Source: Sphingomonas pruni NBRC 15498 (GTDB lineage Bacteria; Pseudomonadota; Alphaproteobacteria; Sphingomonadales; Sphingomonadaceae). Taken from it: DNA of 36,374 bases. The notes under the pieces were generated by a model. It had not been told where the DNA came from and searched no databases. It worked only from the letters and a program-made list of their open reading frames with translations. Shown piece by piece: positions 15,046 to 24,130 of the stretch. The position numbers and the translations under genes were made by a program. Numbering within the stretch: position 1 is the stretch's first letter; each line of letters begins with the position of its first letter. Location of the stretch: contig NZ_BCYZ01000046.1 in NCBI RefSeq assembly GCF_001598455.1, forward strand, positions 1 to 36,374, written 5' to 3'.

Positions 15046-17385
15046 TCAGAATTCGCGGGAGAGCGTGACCGAGAACATGCGCGGGCGGAGCGGCGTGTAT
15101 TGCGGCAGCGCCCGCACGGAAAAGGGATTGCCGTAGGCGAAGGTGTCGGCGCGGGTATCGAGCAGATTGTCGACATCGATGCGTACGGTCAGCGGCGACA
15201 GCATCGCGGTCGCCCCCGCACGGAGGATCGCATAGCCATCCGTGCGTCGATCGAGCCCGTCGTCGAAACTCAGCCGCGTGCTGCCGGTAAAATTGACCCC
15301 GGCGTAGGGGCGCAATTCCACGCCTCCCAACCGGACCGAACGTTCGGCGGTCATGCGATAGGCGATGTCGGGCGTGATGGGCAGGCGTCGGTCCTTGGGC
15401 AGGCGCGTGCCGTCCGGCGCGGTCTGAAGCCGAGCGCGCTGCACGGTCACTCCGGCCCGGACCCGCCAGGAGGCGCTCGGCCGCCAATCGAGCGAACCCT
15501 CGACACCCATGACGAATGCATCGCCTGCGTTGCGCGTGGCGATCAGCCCGTTTGCTTCGAGATAATCGGACTGCATGTCACGCCATTGCGCCACATAAAG
15601 GGCGGTATCGAGCGACAATCGATCGCCCGCCAGGCGCAGCCGCGCGCCAATATCGAGGTTGCGGACCTCGTCGGCTTGATACCGGCCGGTACGCGCATTG
15701 CCGGGGTCGAGCCCCCCGGGCCGGAACGCGGTGGCGATGCGCGCATAGATCGTCCCGGTCGCGCCGAGGTCATAGGACAGAGAAAGATTGGGCGTGAACC
15801 CGGTCAGGCCGCGTGCCCCGGCCTTGGGCGCGGAGGGCTCGGTGCGTTCGTCCTCCGCCGAGGAGCGGAAGATCCGGAACCCGCCCGCCAGGGTCAGGCG
15901 GCCGCCGATCGGCAGGGATCCGTCGGCGAAGACCGCCGTTTCGGTCGCCCGGCGATGCAGCGAGAAATAGGGCTGCCAACTGGCCGGCCCGACTCGCGCG
16001 TCCCCCTCTGCCTTGGTCGTTGCCGAAAGATAGGACAGCCCGGCCGTCCAGGCGAACCGGTCGCCCGGCGCGGAAACCAGCCGGACCTCCTGATCGAACA
16101 CACCATAGGACCGGCGGTCGCGCCACGCGACGGCGCCCGGGATACCGAGCACGTCGGGTGCGAACGACAGGTCGAACAGGTCGTTCTGATCCTGCCAGGT
16201 CTGGCTGGTGGCGACGACTAGCCGCAGTCGCCCGATGGGACCCTCGGCGCGCAGTTGCGCCAGCGTGAAGTCGGTCGCACTAGGCTCGCGCATCGCGGCG
16301 GGTCGCGCCAGATCCTCGCCCGCGCGATAGACATATTGGCTGTCGGCGGAGGCGCGATGCTGGATCGCGCCGGTCAGGTCGATCGACCAGCCCGCCGCTG
16401 GCGCGATCCGCAACGAGGCGCGCCCGCCGGCAAGCGTCTTCCGGTTGGCATCGTCGGGCGCCGGCCGGTCGTCGATCCAGCCGCCGCCGAGCGCGGCATA
16501 GCCGACCAGCCGTAGCGCCGCAGCGTCGGTTACCAGCGGCAGGTTGAGGACACCTTCGGCCGATCCGCCGGGTCCGCCGTCGGACAAGGCGTTGAGCGAG
16601 AAAGCGGCCGCGCCGGACACGTCGCCCAGGATCGGACGATTGGTGACGATGCGATAGACCCCGCCCAGCGCGCCGGTACCGTAGAGTGGTCCTTGCGGTC
16701 CCTTCAGCACTTCGACACGGGCGACGTCGACCAGTCGCAGCGCGGGTTCGGGAGCATCGTAGGTGATGCGCCCGTCGTCGACCTGGACGCTGACCGTCGT
16801 CTGGCTGAACCCGTTGAACGGGCTGTCCGCCAGGCCGCGGATGAAGGTGCGATCACTACCTTCGTCGCGCCCGGCGACGACCAGGCCGTCGACCGACCGC
16901 GCGACCTCGCGTTGGCCGCTTTCCGCGCCGGCCGGCGCCGTCGAATCGGGCACGTAGACCGCGATCGGCGCCGGGACGCGCGATAATATCTCCGGCAGTT
17001 TCCGGCCGGTGATGATGATGTCGGGTTGCGGCGGCGAGGGCGAATCTATCACCAGCGCCGGACCGGCCGATGCTGGTCGGGGCGGATGCTGGCGGCGGAC
17101 CAGACGGAACGCCGCCGGGCCGATCCTGACCGCCTTGATCGGGGTATCGCGCAGCAGCCTGTCGATCGCTTCGTGCGGGGTCATCCGGCCGTTGACTCCG
17201 CGCACACGCAGAGGCGGCATCGCCGCGTCGTAGCCGAAGGAAATGCCGGTTTGCGCCGCCAGCGAGGCCAGCGCGTCGGTCAGGTTGCCGGGCGGGATCG
17301 CGATGGAGACAGCGGCATCGCGGGCAGCGGCCGGATTGGTCGCCAATACAGCGCTAGCCGCCAGTGCCGCCCAGCAATACCGCAT
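15046..17385 (-). CDS. TonB-dependent receptor with N-terminal STN signalling domain
   Basis: A 779-residue outer-membrane transducer. Signal peptide 1-22, then an STN domain (about 25-97; AIPPGNLTDALASLAAQTGI) that contacts FecR. A TonB box DIIITGRK is at 122-129. The plug domain (about 135-250) contains EVLKGPQGPLYGTGALGGVYRIVTNRP. A 22-strand-type barrel ends with the aromatic residue in TLSREF. The combination with adjacent FecI and FecR marks it as a FecA-like receptor that induces its own uptake genes. The ligand (siderophore, haem or sugar) is not evident. The SD GGGAGG precedes ATG 17385, and the gene overlaps fecR by 32 nt. Confidence 0.92.
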   Translation of the reverse strand: MRYCWAALAASAVLATNPAAARDAAVSIAIPPGNLTDALASLAAQTGISFGYDAAMPPLRVRGVNGRMTPHEAIDRLLRDTPIKAVRIGPAAFRLVRRQHPPRPASAGPALVIDSPSPPQPDIIITGRKLPEILSRVPAPIAVYVPDSTAPAGAESGQREVARSVDGLVVAGRDEGSDRTFIRGLADSPFNGFSQTTVSVQVDDGRITYDAPEPALRLVDVARVEVLKGPQGPLYGTGALGGVYRIVTNRPILGDVSGAAAFSLNALSDGGPGGSAEGVLNLPLVTDAAALRLVGYAALGGGWIDDRPAPDDANRKTLAGGRASLRIAPAAGWSIDLTGAIQHRASADSQYVYRAGEDLARPAAMREPSATDFTLAQLRAEGPIGRLRLVVATSQTWQDQNDLFDLSFAPDVLGIPGAVAWRDRRSYGVFDQEVRLVSAPGDRFAWTAGLSYLSATTKAEGDARVGPASWQPYFSLHRRATETAVFADGSLPIGGRLTLAGGFRIFRSSAEDERTEPSAPKAGARGLTGFTPNLSLSYDLGATGTIYARIATAFRPGGLDPGNARTGRYQADEVRNLDIGARLRLAGDRLSLDTALYVAQWRDMQSDYLEANGLIATRNAGDAFVMGVEGSLDWRPSASWRVRAGVTVQRARLQTAPDGTRLPKDRRLPITPDIAYRMTAERSVRLGGVELRPYAGVNFTGSTRLSFDDGLDRRTDGYAILRAGATAMLSPLTVRIDVDNLLDTRADTFAYGNPFSVRALPQYTPLRPRMFSVTLSREF

Positions 17386-18310
17386 CGCCCTCCCTTCGTA
17401 CGCTCACGCCGGCGAGCTGCCGGACCGACGCGACCATCGAATCGCGATCGCCCGGCGCCAATACGCCGGAGAAGCGCCGCTGCGCGACCCCTTCGGCAAC
17501 GGTGACAGGATGGCCGGTATAGCGGGCGATATCCGCGGCGACCAAGGAGAGCGGGACCTGATCGTAGATGAAGCGACCGCTGCGCCAGGCGCCGACCGAG
17601 GCGGGCGCGGCCGTCACCAGCGTGACCGTACCGCGGGCGACGTCGCCGACGACGGCGTGGCCGGCAGTGACTTCGGTGGGCACTGCCCCGCCGCTGGCCG
17701 CCACCGATACTTTTCCCTCGGCGACCGCGACGCGAATGGTTTTGCCGTCGCTGTTGATGTCGAACCGGGTGCCGACGTCGCGCACTTCAAAGCCGGACAC
17801 GTTGACGGTCAGCGGCCGCGCCGGATCGTGGCGGACGTCGAAATAGGCCGAGCCGGCAAGAGTCAGTGCCGCGCCCTTGGCGACATCCAGCCGTGAGCCG
17901 CCCGCCAGCGTGGCGGTCGCGCCATCGGCGACGGCGACGGTGCGCGTCTGGCCCGCTGCGGCGGCATAACTGGTCGTTGCCGGTAGCGATGGCCCGCTCG
18001 CCCACCAGCTTCCGGCGGTGACCGCGACCAACAGTGCCGTCGCGATACCGCCCCAGGCGAGATACGGGCGACGCGCCGGGAATCGTGCTTCAAAATGGTC
18101 ATCGCTCGCCTCGCCGTCATTCGCCGGCAGGCTGGCCAGGATCGCCCCGCGGGCATTGTCGACGCGCTCATCCAGCAACGCGATGTCGTCATAGGCCTCG
18201 CGATGGCGGGGGTCAGCCTCCAACCAAGCGGTGAAGCCGTCCCAATCCATGTCGTCGCGCGCCTGCCCCTGATGCCATAGCGCGGCCGCCTCCAATATTG
18301 CGTCGTTCAT
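17354..18310 (-). CDS. fecR: FecR-family anti-sigma factor
   Basis: A 318-residue single-pass inner-membrane protein. The N-terminal cytoplasmic FecR_N/DUF4880-like part has ALWHQGQARDDMDWDGFTAWLEADPRHREAYDD. One TM segment spans about 84-103 (LAWGGIATALLVAVTAG). The periplasmic FecR domain includes DGATATLAGGSRLDV, GSAYFDVRHDPARPL and VRDVGTRFDIN. The C-terminal STN-like part is SLVAADIARYTGHPVTVAE. It binds the FecI-type sigma factor and relays the receptor signal. It overlaps the receptor gene, so expression is coupled. Confidence 0.93.
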   Translation of the reverse strand: MNDAILEAAALWHQGQARDDMDWDGFTAWLEADPRHREAYDDIALLDERVDNARGAILASLPANDGEASDDHFEARFPARRPYLAWGGIATALLVAVTAGSWWASGPSLPATTSYAAAAGQTRTVAVADGATATLAGGSRLDVAKGAALTLAGSAYFDVRHDPARPLTVNVSGFEVRDVGTRFDINSDGKTIRVAVAEGKVSVAASGGAVPTEVTAGHAVVGDVARGTVTLVTAAPASVGAWRSGRFIYDQVPLSLVAADIARYTGHPVTVAEGVAQRRFSGVLAPGDRDSMVASVRQLAGVSVRREGDAVLLGGTGG

Positions 18311-18384
18311 CGTTCGTGCCGCGACGGGCCGTTGCCGGTCCGTCGTCCCTGTCCGATTGAAAGACGCCGCGTCGTTGCCATACC

Positions 18385-18873
18385 TCAGTCCTTCAACGCG
18401 CGACGAAGATGAGTCATCGCCACGGCGATGTGTTTTTCCACGCCGCTGCGACTGATGCCGAGCTGCGCTGCAACTTCTGCATGCGGCAGCCCTTCCAGCT
18501 TGTGCAGGCGGAACGCGCGGCCGGCGCCTTCCGGCAACGCCGCGATCGCCGCGGCGAGCGCCGCCGCTTCCTCGCGCTCGATGATGACGTCGGCGGCGCT
18601 GGGGCGTGCATCGGCGGCTTCGCCGGCGACCTTGATCGTCTGGGTGTCGGCCCATTCGCCGTCCCGCCGCTCGCGACGGCGGCGTTCGCGGACGCGATCA
18701 AGCACCAGATTCTGGGCGATGCGATAAAGGTAGGCGCGCCCGTTGCCGATCGGTCCCGGTTCGGCGGTTGAAACCCGCAGCCACAGCTCCTGAACCAGGT
18801 CCTCGGCCTCGACGCGGTCGCCGGTGCGCGCCGCAAGGAAACGCAGGAGTTCGCCGCGCAACTCCCCGAACAA
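18385..18873 (-). CDS. fecI: FecI-family ECF sigma factor (start uncertain)
   Basis: About 162 residues from TTG 18873. Sigma70 region 2: LLRFLAARTGDRVEAEDLVQELWLRVS and GRAYLYRIAQNLVLDRVRERRRRER. Region 4: ALPEGAGRAFRLHKLEGLPHAEVAAQLGISRSGVEKHIAVAMTHLRRAL, with a clear helix-turn-helix. FecI-type factors typically drive the adjacent fecR-receptor genes. No ATG or GTG exists in frame near the N-terminus. TTG 18873 is the best candidate; CTG codons 9-27 nt further upstream are alternatives. A 17-codon ATG ORF in another frame ends 5 nt before the TTG. Confidence 0.88.
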   Translation of the reverse strand: MFGELRGELLRFLAARTGDRVEAEDLVQELWLRVSTAEPGPIGNGRAYLYRIAQNLVLDRVRERRRRERRDGEWADTQTIKVAGEAADARPSAADVIIEREEAAALAAAIAALPEGAGRAFRLHKLEGLPHAEVAAQLGISRSGVEKHIAVAMTHLRRALKD

Positions 18874-19004
18874 TTGCGTCAGACCGGATGGCGAGGTCGA
18901 GATGAGCAGCTCCCTGAACGGATCGGCGCCATGCCCGATACGCGCTTTTTCGACAAGGTTTCGGCGCGAACTGCGGTTACGCGACGCGGTGCCGTCTGTG
19001 CGGC

Positions 19005-20165
19005 ATGAGAATCGTCGATGTCTGCGCCTTCTACACGCCGCATGGCGGTGGTGTTCGTACCTATGTCGAGCGAAAGCTGAAGGTGGCGAGCGCGCTGGGG
19101 CACGAAATGATCGTGCTTGCGCCCGGTGCCGAAGATGCGGTCGTCGAGCGCGCGCCCGGCGCGTTGCTGGCGACAATAAAGGCACCGACCTTCGCGCTCG
19201 ATCGTCGCTATCGCTATTTCGACGATGAGACCTCCCTCCATCGCGCGCTCGACGCGTGGCGGCCCGACGTGGTCGAGGCATCGTCGCCGTGGAGCAGCGC
19301 CTCGATGGTGGCGCGCTGGCGGGGCGACGCGGTGCGCTCGCTCGTCATGCACGCCGACCCGCTTTCCGCTTATGCCTATCGATGGTTCGGTACCGTGGCG
19401 AGCATCGGTACCATCGATCGCACGTTCGAGCGCTATTGGCGGCATCTGCGCCGGCTCGATCGGGCGTTCGACCTGGTCGTGACGGCGAGCGAGAATCTGA
19501 CGCGGCGCCTTCGTGGCGGCGGTCTCGGCAAGGTTGCGACGATCCCGATGGGGGTCGAGCCGGGCTATTTTTCCCCCGACCGGCGCGACCCGCTGCTGCG
19601 TGAAGAATTGTTGGCGAGATGCGGGCTCGGGCCAGAGGCGACCTTGCTGCTCGGCGTCGGGCGCTATTCCCCCGAAAAGCGATGGAGCATGGTGATCGAC
19701 GCGGCGATCGCGGCGGGTGTGCACGCGCCGGTCGGCCTGGCGCTCGTCGGCGAAGGGCGTCATGGCGATCGCCTCATCGCGCGGGCAGGGGGCTCACCGC
19801 ACATCGTGGTCGGCCAGCCGGTCAAGGATCGCTCCCGCCTGGCGGCGATCATGGCGAGCGCCGACGCGCTCGTCCACGGCTGCGAGGCCGAGACTTTCTG
19901 CATGGTCGCCGCCGAGGCCAAGGCGAGCGGACTGCCGTTGATCGTGCCCGATCGCGGCGGGGCCGCGGATCATGCGACGGGTGATCGCGATCGGCTGTAC
20001 GAGGCCGCCAATGGCCAGTCGCTGCGCGACACGATCCTGACCGCCGCGGTCGATCGCAGGCCGGTCAACCTCTGGCGGCGTCCACGACAGATGGACGAGC
20101 ATTTCGCTGAGCTTTTCGCGCGCTATGCGGCGTTGTGCGGGCAGAGCGACCGCGTGGCCGCCTGA
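19005..20165 (+). CDS. Glycosyltransferase, GT4-type
   Basis: A 386-residue GT-B-fold enzyme. The N-terminal nucleotide-independent half has the Gly-rich loop DVCAFYTPHGGGVRTYVERK and PDVVEASSPW. The donor-binding half begins LLLGVGRYSPEKRWSMVIDA and includes ALVGEGRHGDRL. The catalytic EX7E-like region is HGCEAETFCMVAAEAKASGLPLIVPDRGG. It resembles the second GT of this window (34865) in loop layout and length. It transfers a nucleotide-sugar unit to an unknown lipid or glycan acceptor in the cytosol. It is divergent from fecI and convergent with mlaA. Confidence 0.87.
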   Translation: MRIVDVCAFYTPHGGGVRTYVERKLKVASALGHEMIVLAPGAEDAVVERAPGALLATIKAPTFALDRRYRYFDDETSLHRALDAWRPDVVEASSPWSSASMVARWRGDAVRSLVMHADPLSAYAYRWFGTVASIGTIDRTFERYWRHLRRLDRAFDLVVTASENLTRRLRGGGLGKVATIPMGVEPGYFSPDRRDPLLREELLARCGLGPEATLLLGVGRYSPEKRWSMVIDAAIAAGVHAPVGLALVGEGRHGDRLIARAGGSPHIVVGQPVKDRSRLAAIMASADALVHGCEAETFCMVAAEAKASGLPLIVPDRGGAADHATGDRDRLYEAANGQSLRDTILTAAVDRRPVNLWRRPRQMDEHFAELFARYAALCGQSDRVAA

Positions 20166-20183
20166 CCGCCGATCCTCTCGCGC

Positions 20184-21137
20184 TCATTTGCCCGGCATAG
20201 CTGTTGCCGGGGCCACCGGCTTGGCGGTGATTTCCGATATCGAGCGCTTTCCGAGATCGAGGTCGAACGGCGCGATCTTGCGGCCGTGCAGGCCATCGAT
20301 CTCCGCCTGCCGACGCCACAGATAATAGGACCGCGTCGCAATATAGGGATTGCGCGCCGCTCGCAGCTGGTTGAGCTGATCGTCGAATTCGGCACGGCGG
20401 TCGAGCATGTGAACGCCGCCCGTTCCGATATTGAAGACCGGCTTGTTGAAGGGCGGGCCTAGATAGAGCGGCATCATCATGCGGTCGATGCCGCCGCCGA
20501 TCAAATCGCGGAGCGTCGTCGGACCGATCAACGGCAGGAACAGGAAAGGCCCCGGTTTCACGCCGTAATAGCCGAGCGTGTCGGCGAAACTGTTCTTGCG
20601 CCGGGGCAGGTTTATCGGGCGGCGTTTCGCGACGTCGATCAATCCGGCGACCCCCACCGTCGAATTGATCAGGAAGCGACCCGCCGTCTCCGCTGCCTTG
20701 CCGGGCTTCAGCTGCAAGAGGTAGTTCACGAACACGATCGGCTCGTGCAGGTTGATGAAGAAGTTGCGCAATCCGTCGCGTGCCGGTTTGGGTACCGTAC
20801 GTTCGAACGACCGCGCGACCGGCCCGACGACGGCGCGATCGACGGCCTGGGTGGCCTCGTAGGATTGCTCGTTGATCGCGGCCAGCGGATCGCCTGGAGA
20901 GCGGCGTCTGCCCGACACGACGATATCGGGTGTCGAGGTCTGGGGCTGCGCCGTGTCGTTCGGCGGAGCGCCGACAGCCGTGCCGGCGGGTGTCGATACC
21001 GACTGGTCCGATGCGATCGAACCGCCCTCCAATGGCCGGGCGATCGTTGTGGTCGGTGTAGCATAATCTGGCCCGGCGACGTCGGCCGGCGTGCACGTCA
21101 ACATCATCACGGCGGCAAATGCGGCAGCGCTCATCAT
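20184..21137 (-). CDS. mlaA: MlaA/VacJ phospholipid-transport protein with TonB-box-like motif
   Basis: A 317-residue protein of the Mla pathway that removes misplaced phospholipids from the outer leaflet. A signal-type N-terminus ends near LTC (weak lipobox, Cys15). It is followed by about 50 low-complexity residues and PDIVVSGRRRSPGDPLAAIN. The MlaA domain spans about 85-300, with FVNYLLQLKPGKAAETAGRF, INSTVGVAGL, NSFADTLGYYGVKPGPFLFL and PLIGPTTLRDLIGG. DIVVSGRR (71-78) looks like the TonB box of sphingomonad receptors. The SD AAGG precedes ATG 21137; a GTG one codon upstream is possible. No other mla genes are present. Confidence 0.92.
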   Translation of the reverse strand: MMSAAAFAAVMMLTCTPADVAGPDYATPTTTIARPLEGGSIASDQSVSTPAGTAVGAPPNDTAQPQTSTPDIVVSGRRRSPGDPLAAINEQSYEATQAVDRAVVGPVARSFERTVPKPARDGLRNFFINLHEPIVFVNYLLQLKPGKAAETAGRFLINSTVGVAGLIDVAKRRPINLPRRKNSFADTLGYYGVKPGPFLFLPLIGPTTLRDLIGGGIDRMMMPLYLGPPFNKPVFNIGTGGVHMLDRRAEFDDQLNQLRAARNPYIATRSYYLWRRQAEIDGLHGRKIAPFDLDLGKRSISEITAKPVAPATAMPGK

Positions 21138-21351
21138 CACCCTTGTCGGTTGTCTGTGGGGATGACGCCGCGGCGCTCGCTTTCCGCAGTGCCGGGTAAT
21201 GTCGGTTGCGACGAATAGCGACCCAACGCGCTTGTCATGGCCGGCCGGGTTCCGTGTAGAGTGGCAGAACGACATCGGGCCGAATCGTTCTTGGAATTGC
21301 GTCAATCGCAGCGTACCGATGTTTCGAAATCGGCTAACGGGAGTGAGATCA

Positions 21352-22269
21352 ATGCATATCGTCGCGCAGGGTTTGCGTTTTCCCGAAGGTCCGGTGGCGA
21401 TGGCCGATGGCAGCGTCATCCTGGTCGAAATCGAAGCCGGGCGCATTACGCGGGTCCGGCCCGACGGATCAAAGGAAACCGTGGCCGAACCGGGCGGCGG
21501 GCCCAATGGGCTGGCGATCGGTCCCGATGGCAAGCTCTATTGCTGCAACAATGGCGGCTTCGACTATGTCGAGAGCAACGGCATGCTCGCCCCGCATGGC
21601 ATTGCCCATGATTATTCGGGCGGGCGGATCGAGCGGATCGACATCGCCACGGGCGCAATCGAAGTCCTTTATAAATCGGGCGACTTCGGCTGCGTGCTGC
21701 GCGGTCCCAATGATATCGTGTTCGACGGCGAAGGCGGTTTCTGGTTCACCGATCATGGCAAGGTCGATTACGAGAAGCGTTGCCATGACATCGTCGGCAT
21801 CTTCTACGGCAAGGTCGACGGCAGCCATCTCGAGGAAGTGATTTTCCCCAGCCAAAACCCCAACGGCGTGGGCCTGTCGCCTGACGGCAAGCGGCTTTAC
21901 GCGGCGGAGACCTATACGTGCCGGCTGATGGCGTTCAACGTGATCGCGCCGGGCAAGGTCGACGGCAGCGCGGGCCCGGGCGGCCCCGGCATCCCGCTCT
22001 ATCGCCCCGCCGGCTACAAGTTCTTCGACTCGCTCGGCGTGGAGGCATGCGGCAACATCTGCGTCGCGACGATCGGCGAATGCGGCATTTCGGTGATTTC
22101 GCCCCAGGGCGAATTGGTCGAGTTCGTTCCCACCGACGACATCTTCACCACCAACATCTGCTGGGGCGGGGACGATATGATGGATGCCTATATCTGCCTG
22201 TCGGGAACCGGGCGCCTCGCCAAGCTCCGCTGGCCGCGCCCAGGCCTCAAGCTCAAATATAACGGATAA
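21352..22269 (+). CDS. SMP-30/gluconolactonase/LRE family protein
   Basis: A 305-residue six-bladed beta-propeller predicted to hydrolyse lactones with a divalent metal. Family motifs: LRFPEGPVAMADGSVILVEI (the Glu is a metal ligand in relatives), GGGPNGLAIGPDGKLYCCNN, LRGPNDIVFDGEGGFWFTDHG and NPNGVGLSPDGKRLYAAETYT. The SD GGGAGTGAG precedes ATG 21352. It is the first gene of a four-gene unit, with the GST starting 5 nt after its stop. The natural lactone or ester is unknown. Confidence 0.9.
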   Translation: MHIVAQGLRFPEGPVAMADGSVILVEIEAGRITRVRPDGSKETVAEPGGGPNGLAIGPDGKLYCCNNGGFDYVESNGMLAPHGIAHDYSGGRIERIDIATGAIEVLYKSGDFGCVLRGPNDIVFDGEGGFWFTDHGKVDYEKRCHDIVGIFYGKVDGSHLEEVIFPSQNPNGVGLSPDGKRLYAAETYTCRLMAFNVIAPGKVDGSAGPGGPGIPLYRPAGYKFFDSLGVEACGNICVATIGECGISVISPQGELVEFVPTDDIFTTNICWGGDDMMDAYICLSGTGRLAKLRWPRPGLKLKYNG

Positions 22270-22274
22270 ACATC

Positions 22275-23015
22275 ATGCTGCGGATTATCGGCAACCACGT
22301 CTCGCCTTATGCGCGCAAGGTCTTCCTGGCGCTCGACCATAAGGGGGTGGAATACGAGATCGATCCGATCGTGCCGTTTTTCGGCGACGACGAATTCACC
22401 CGGCTCAATCCGCTGAGGCGCATTCCGGTGCTGATCGATGGCGATCTGGTGATCCCGGATTCGACCGTGATCTGCGAATATCTCGACGACCGCTATCCGG
22501 AGAAACCGCTCTATCCGGCCGATCCCGCCCAACGCGCGCGTGCGCGCTGGCTCGAGGAATTCGCCGATAGCCGATTGGGCGACGTAATGATCTGGAAGCT
22601 GTTCTTTCAGCGCAACGTCAAGCCGCGCGTATGGAAACAGGAAACCGATGAGGAGCAGGTCGCCGCTGTCGTCACGCGCGACTTGCCCGAAATCATGGAT
22701 TGGCTCGAGCCCCAGGCGCCGGCCGCCGGTTTCGTGTTCGACGATCTGTCGATGATCGACCTGACCTTTGCCAGCTTCTTCCGCAACGCGGCGCTGGCCG
22801 GCTGGACGTCCGACGCCGCCCGGTGGCCGCGTATCGCCGCCTGGATCGATCATATTTGGGCGACCCCGCTTTTCGCGCGATCGGTGATGCTCGAACAGAT
22901 CATGTTGACGACCCGCGGCGCCGATCAGCGCGCGGCGTTGGAGGCAGCGGGATTGAAGGTTGCGGATTCGAGCGTTCGGGGCGACATGCCGCGGCGCGGA
23001 CCCATGTCTGTTTGA
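22275..23015 (+). CDS. Glutathione S-transferase family protein
   Basis: A 246-residue cytosolic GST. The N-terminal thioredoxin fold has IIGNHVSPYARKVFLALDHKGVEYE with a Ser/Tyr at the glutathione-thiol position, then NPLRRIPVLIDGDLVIPDSTVICEYLDDRYP, where PDSTVI binds the gamma-glutamyl group. The C-terminal domain is helical. The C-terminus is about 20 residues longer than in a basic GST. It sits between a lactonase-like gene and DUF2855, suggesting a catabolic or detoxifying step with a glutathione adduct. That role is inference. Confidence 0.9.
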   Translation: MLRIIGNHVSPYARKVFLALDHKGVEYEIDPIVPFFGDDEFTRLNPLRRIPVLIDGDLVIPDSTVICEYLDDRYPEKPLYPADPAQRARARWLEEFADSRLGDVMIWKLFFQRNVKPRVWKQETDEEQVAAVVTRDLPEIMDWLEPQAPAAGFVFDDLSMIDLTFASFFRNAALAGWTSDAARWPRIAAWIDHIWATPLFARSVMLEQIMLTTRGADQRAALEAAGLKVADSSVRGDMPRRGPMSV

Positions 23016-23029
23016 TGCAGGAGAACGTA

Positions 23030-24130
23030 GTGGGGCGCTGGCAGATCGAGATCGCGCGCGAGGACATCGCCCGGGCAGCTGTCGTCGACTTGCCCGACCG
23101 CGCGCCCGGGCCGGGCGAGGCCGAATTCGCGATCGATCTCGTCGCGCTGACCGCCAACAACGTTACGTATGCCGCCCTGGGCCAGAAGACGCCGTTCCTG
23201 GGCCCCGATGCGGGCTATTGGGACTTCTTTTCCGAGCGCGATGAGCCGGGCCGGCTGCCGGTCTGGGGGTTCGCGACGGCGACGCGGTCGGCGGCCGAGG
23301 GTATCTCGGTGGGCGACCGCTTTTACGGCTATTGGCCGCTCGCCAGCCACGCAATGCTCGCCGCCGACCAGATTCGCGGCACCGGCTTCACTGAGGTGAC
23401 TCCGCGCCGCACGGCGTTGCCGGCCGCCTACAACCAATATGCGCGACTCAAGGCGTTGGGCGATCATCGTGAAGCGGATCACGATTGGTGGCCGGTCTAT
23501 CGTCCATTGTTCCTGACCGGCTGGCTGATCGCGGATCAGTTCGAGGACGGAGACGATTTCGGTGCCGAGACGATCATCGTCAGCGGTGCGTCGAGCAAGA
23601 CGGCTCTGGCGTTCGCGCATGTGATGAAGGTGCGGGGCGATTGCCCGCGGTTGGTCGCGCTCGCCTCGCCACGCAGCGCCGCCTTTACCGCCGACACTGG
23701 ATTGTACGATCAGGTCGTCGACTATGACGCGATCGACACAATCGAGGCCAAGGGCAAGGTTGCCCTGGTCGACTTCGCCGGCAATCCGGCGGCGACGCGC
23801 GCGGTGCACGAACGCTTCGGGGACGCGCTGACGGTCGATATGGTCGTCGGCATTACGCATTGGGACGCCGAACGTGGGGGTGATGCGCCATTGCCAGGGC
23901 CGCGTCCGATCGGTTTCTTCGCGCCGGGCAGGATGAAGAAGCGCTCGGCGGACTGGGGCGCGCATGGGTTTCGTCGCCAAACCGAAGAAGCGTGGCTCGA
24001 CTTCATGCCGACCGCCAAAAGGTTGACCGCGATCGACCGCCGTTCGGGCGCCGAAGCCGCGCTTGCCGCTTATTGCGACGCGGTTGCCGGCAAGGTCGAT
24101 CCGCGCGTCGGTGTGCTCATCGAACCATGA
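23030..24130 (+). CDS. DUF2855 family protein (MDR-fold-like)
   Basis: A 366-residue protein. The N-terminus WQIEIAREDIARAAVVDLP leads into PGPGEAEFAIDLVALTANNVTYAALG, the quinone-oxidoreductase-like GroES fold. A cofactor-domain-like stretch ETIIVSGASSKTALAFAHVMK follows and resembles the MDR Rossmann region, with no clear GxGxxG. DUF2855 proteins have no proven reaction. GTG 23030 is preferred because AGGAG lies 7 nt upstream; ATG 23015 overlapping the GST stop (TGATG) would add five residues. It overlaps the next gene as ATGA. Confidence 0.85.
   Translation: MGRWQIEIAREDIARAAVVDLPDRAPGPGEAEFAIDLVALTANNVTYAALGQKTPFLGPDAGYWDFFSERDEPGRLPVWGFATATRSAAEGISVGDRFYGYWPLASHAMLAADQIRGTGFTEVTPRRTALPAAYNQYARLKALGDHREADHDWWPVYRPLFLTGWLIADQFEDGDDFGAETIIVSGASSKTALAFAHVMKVRGDCPRLVALASPRSAAFTADTGLYDQVVDYDAIDTIEAKGKVALVDFAGNPAATRAVHERFGDALTVDMVVGITHWDAERGGDAPLPGPRPIGFFAPGRMKKRSADWGAHGFRRQTEEAWLDFMPTAKRLTAIDRRSGAEAALAAYCDAVAGKVDPRVGVLIEP

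Noticed and set aside
15100..16221. 373-codon plus-strand ORF opposite the TonB receptor
   Set aside because: Arg/Gly-rich and motif-free; it lies inside the receptor gene whose frame has clear plug and barrel motifs.
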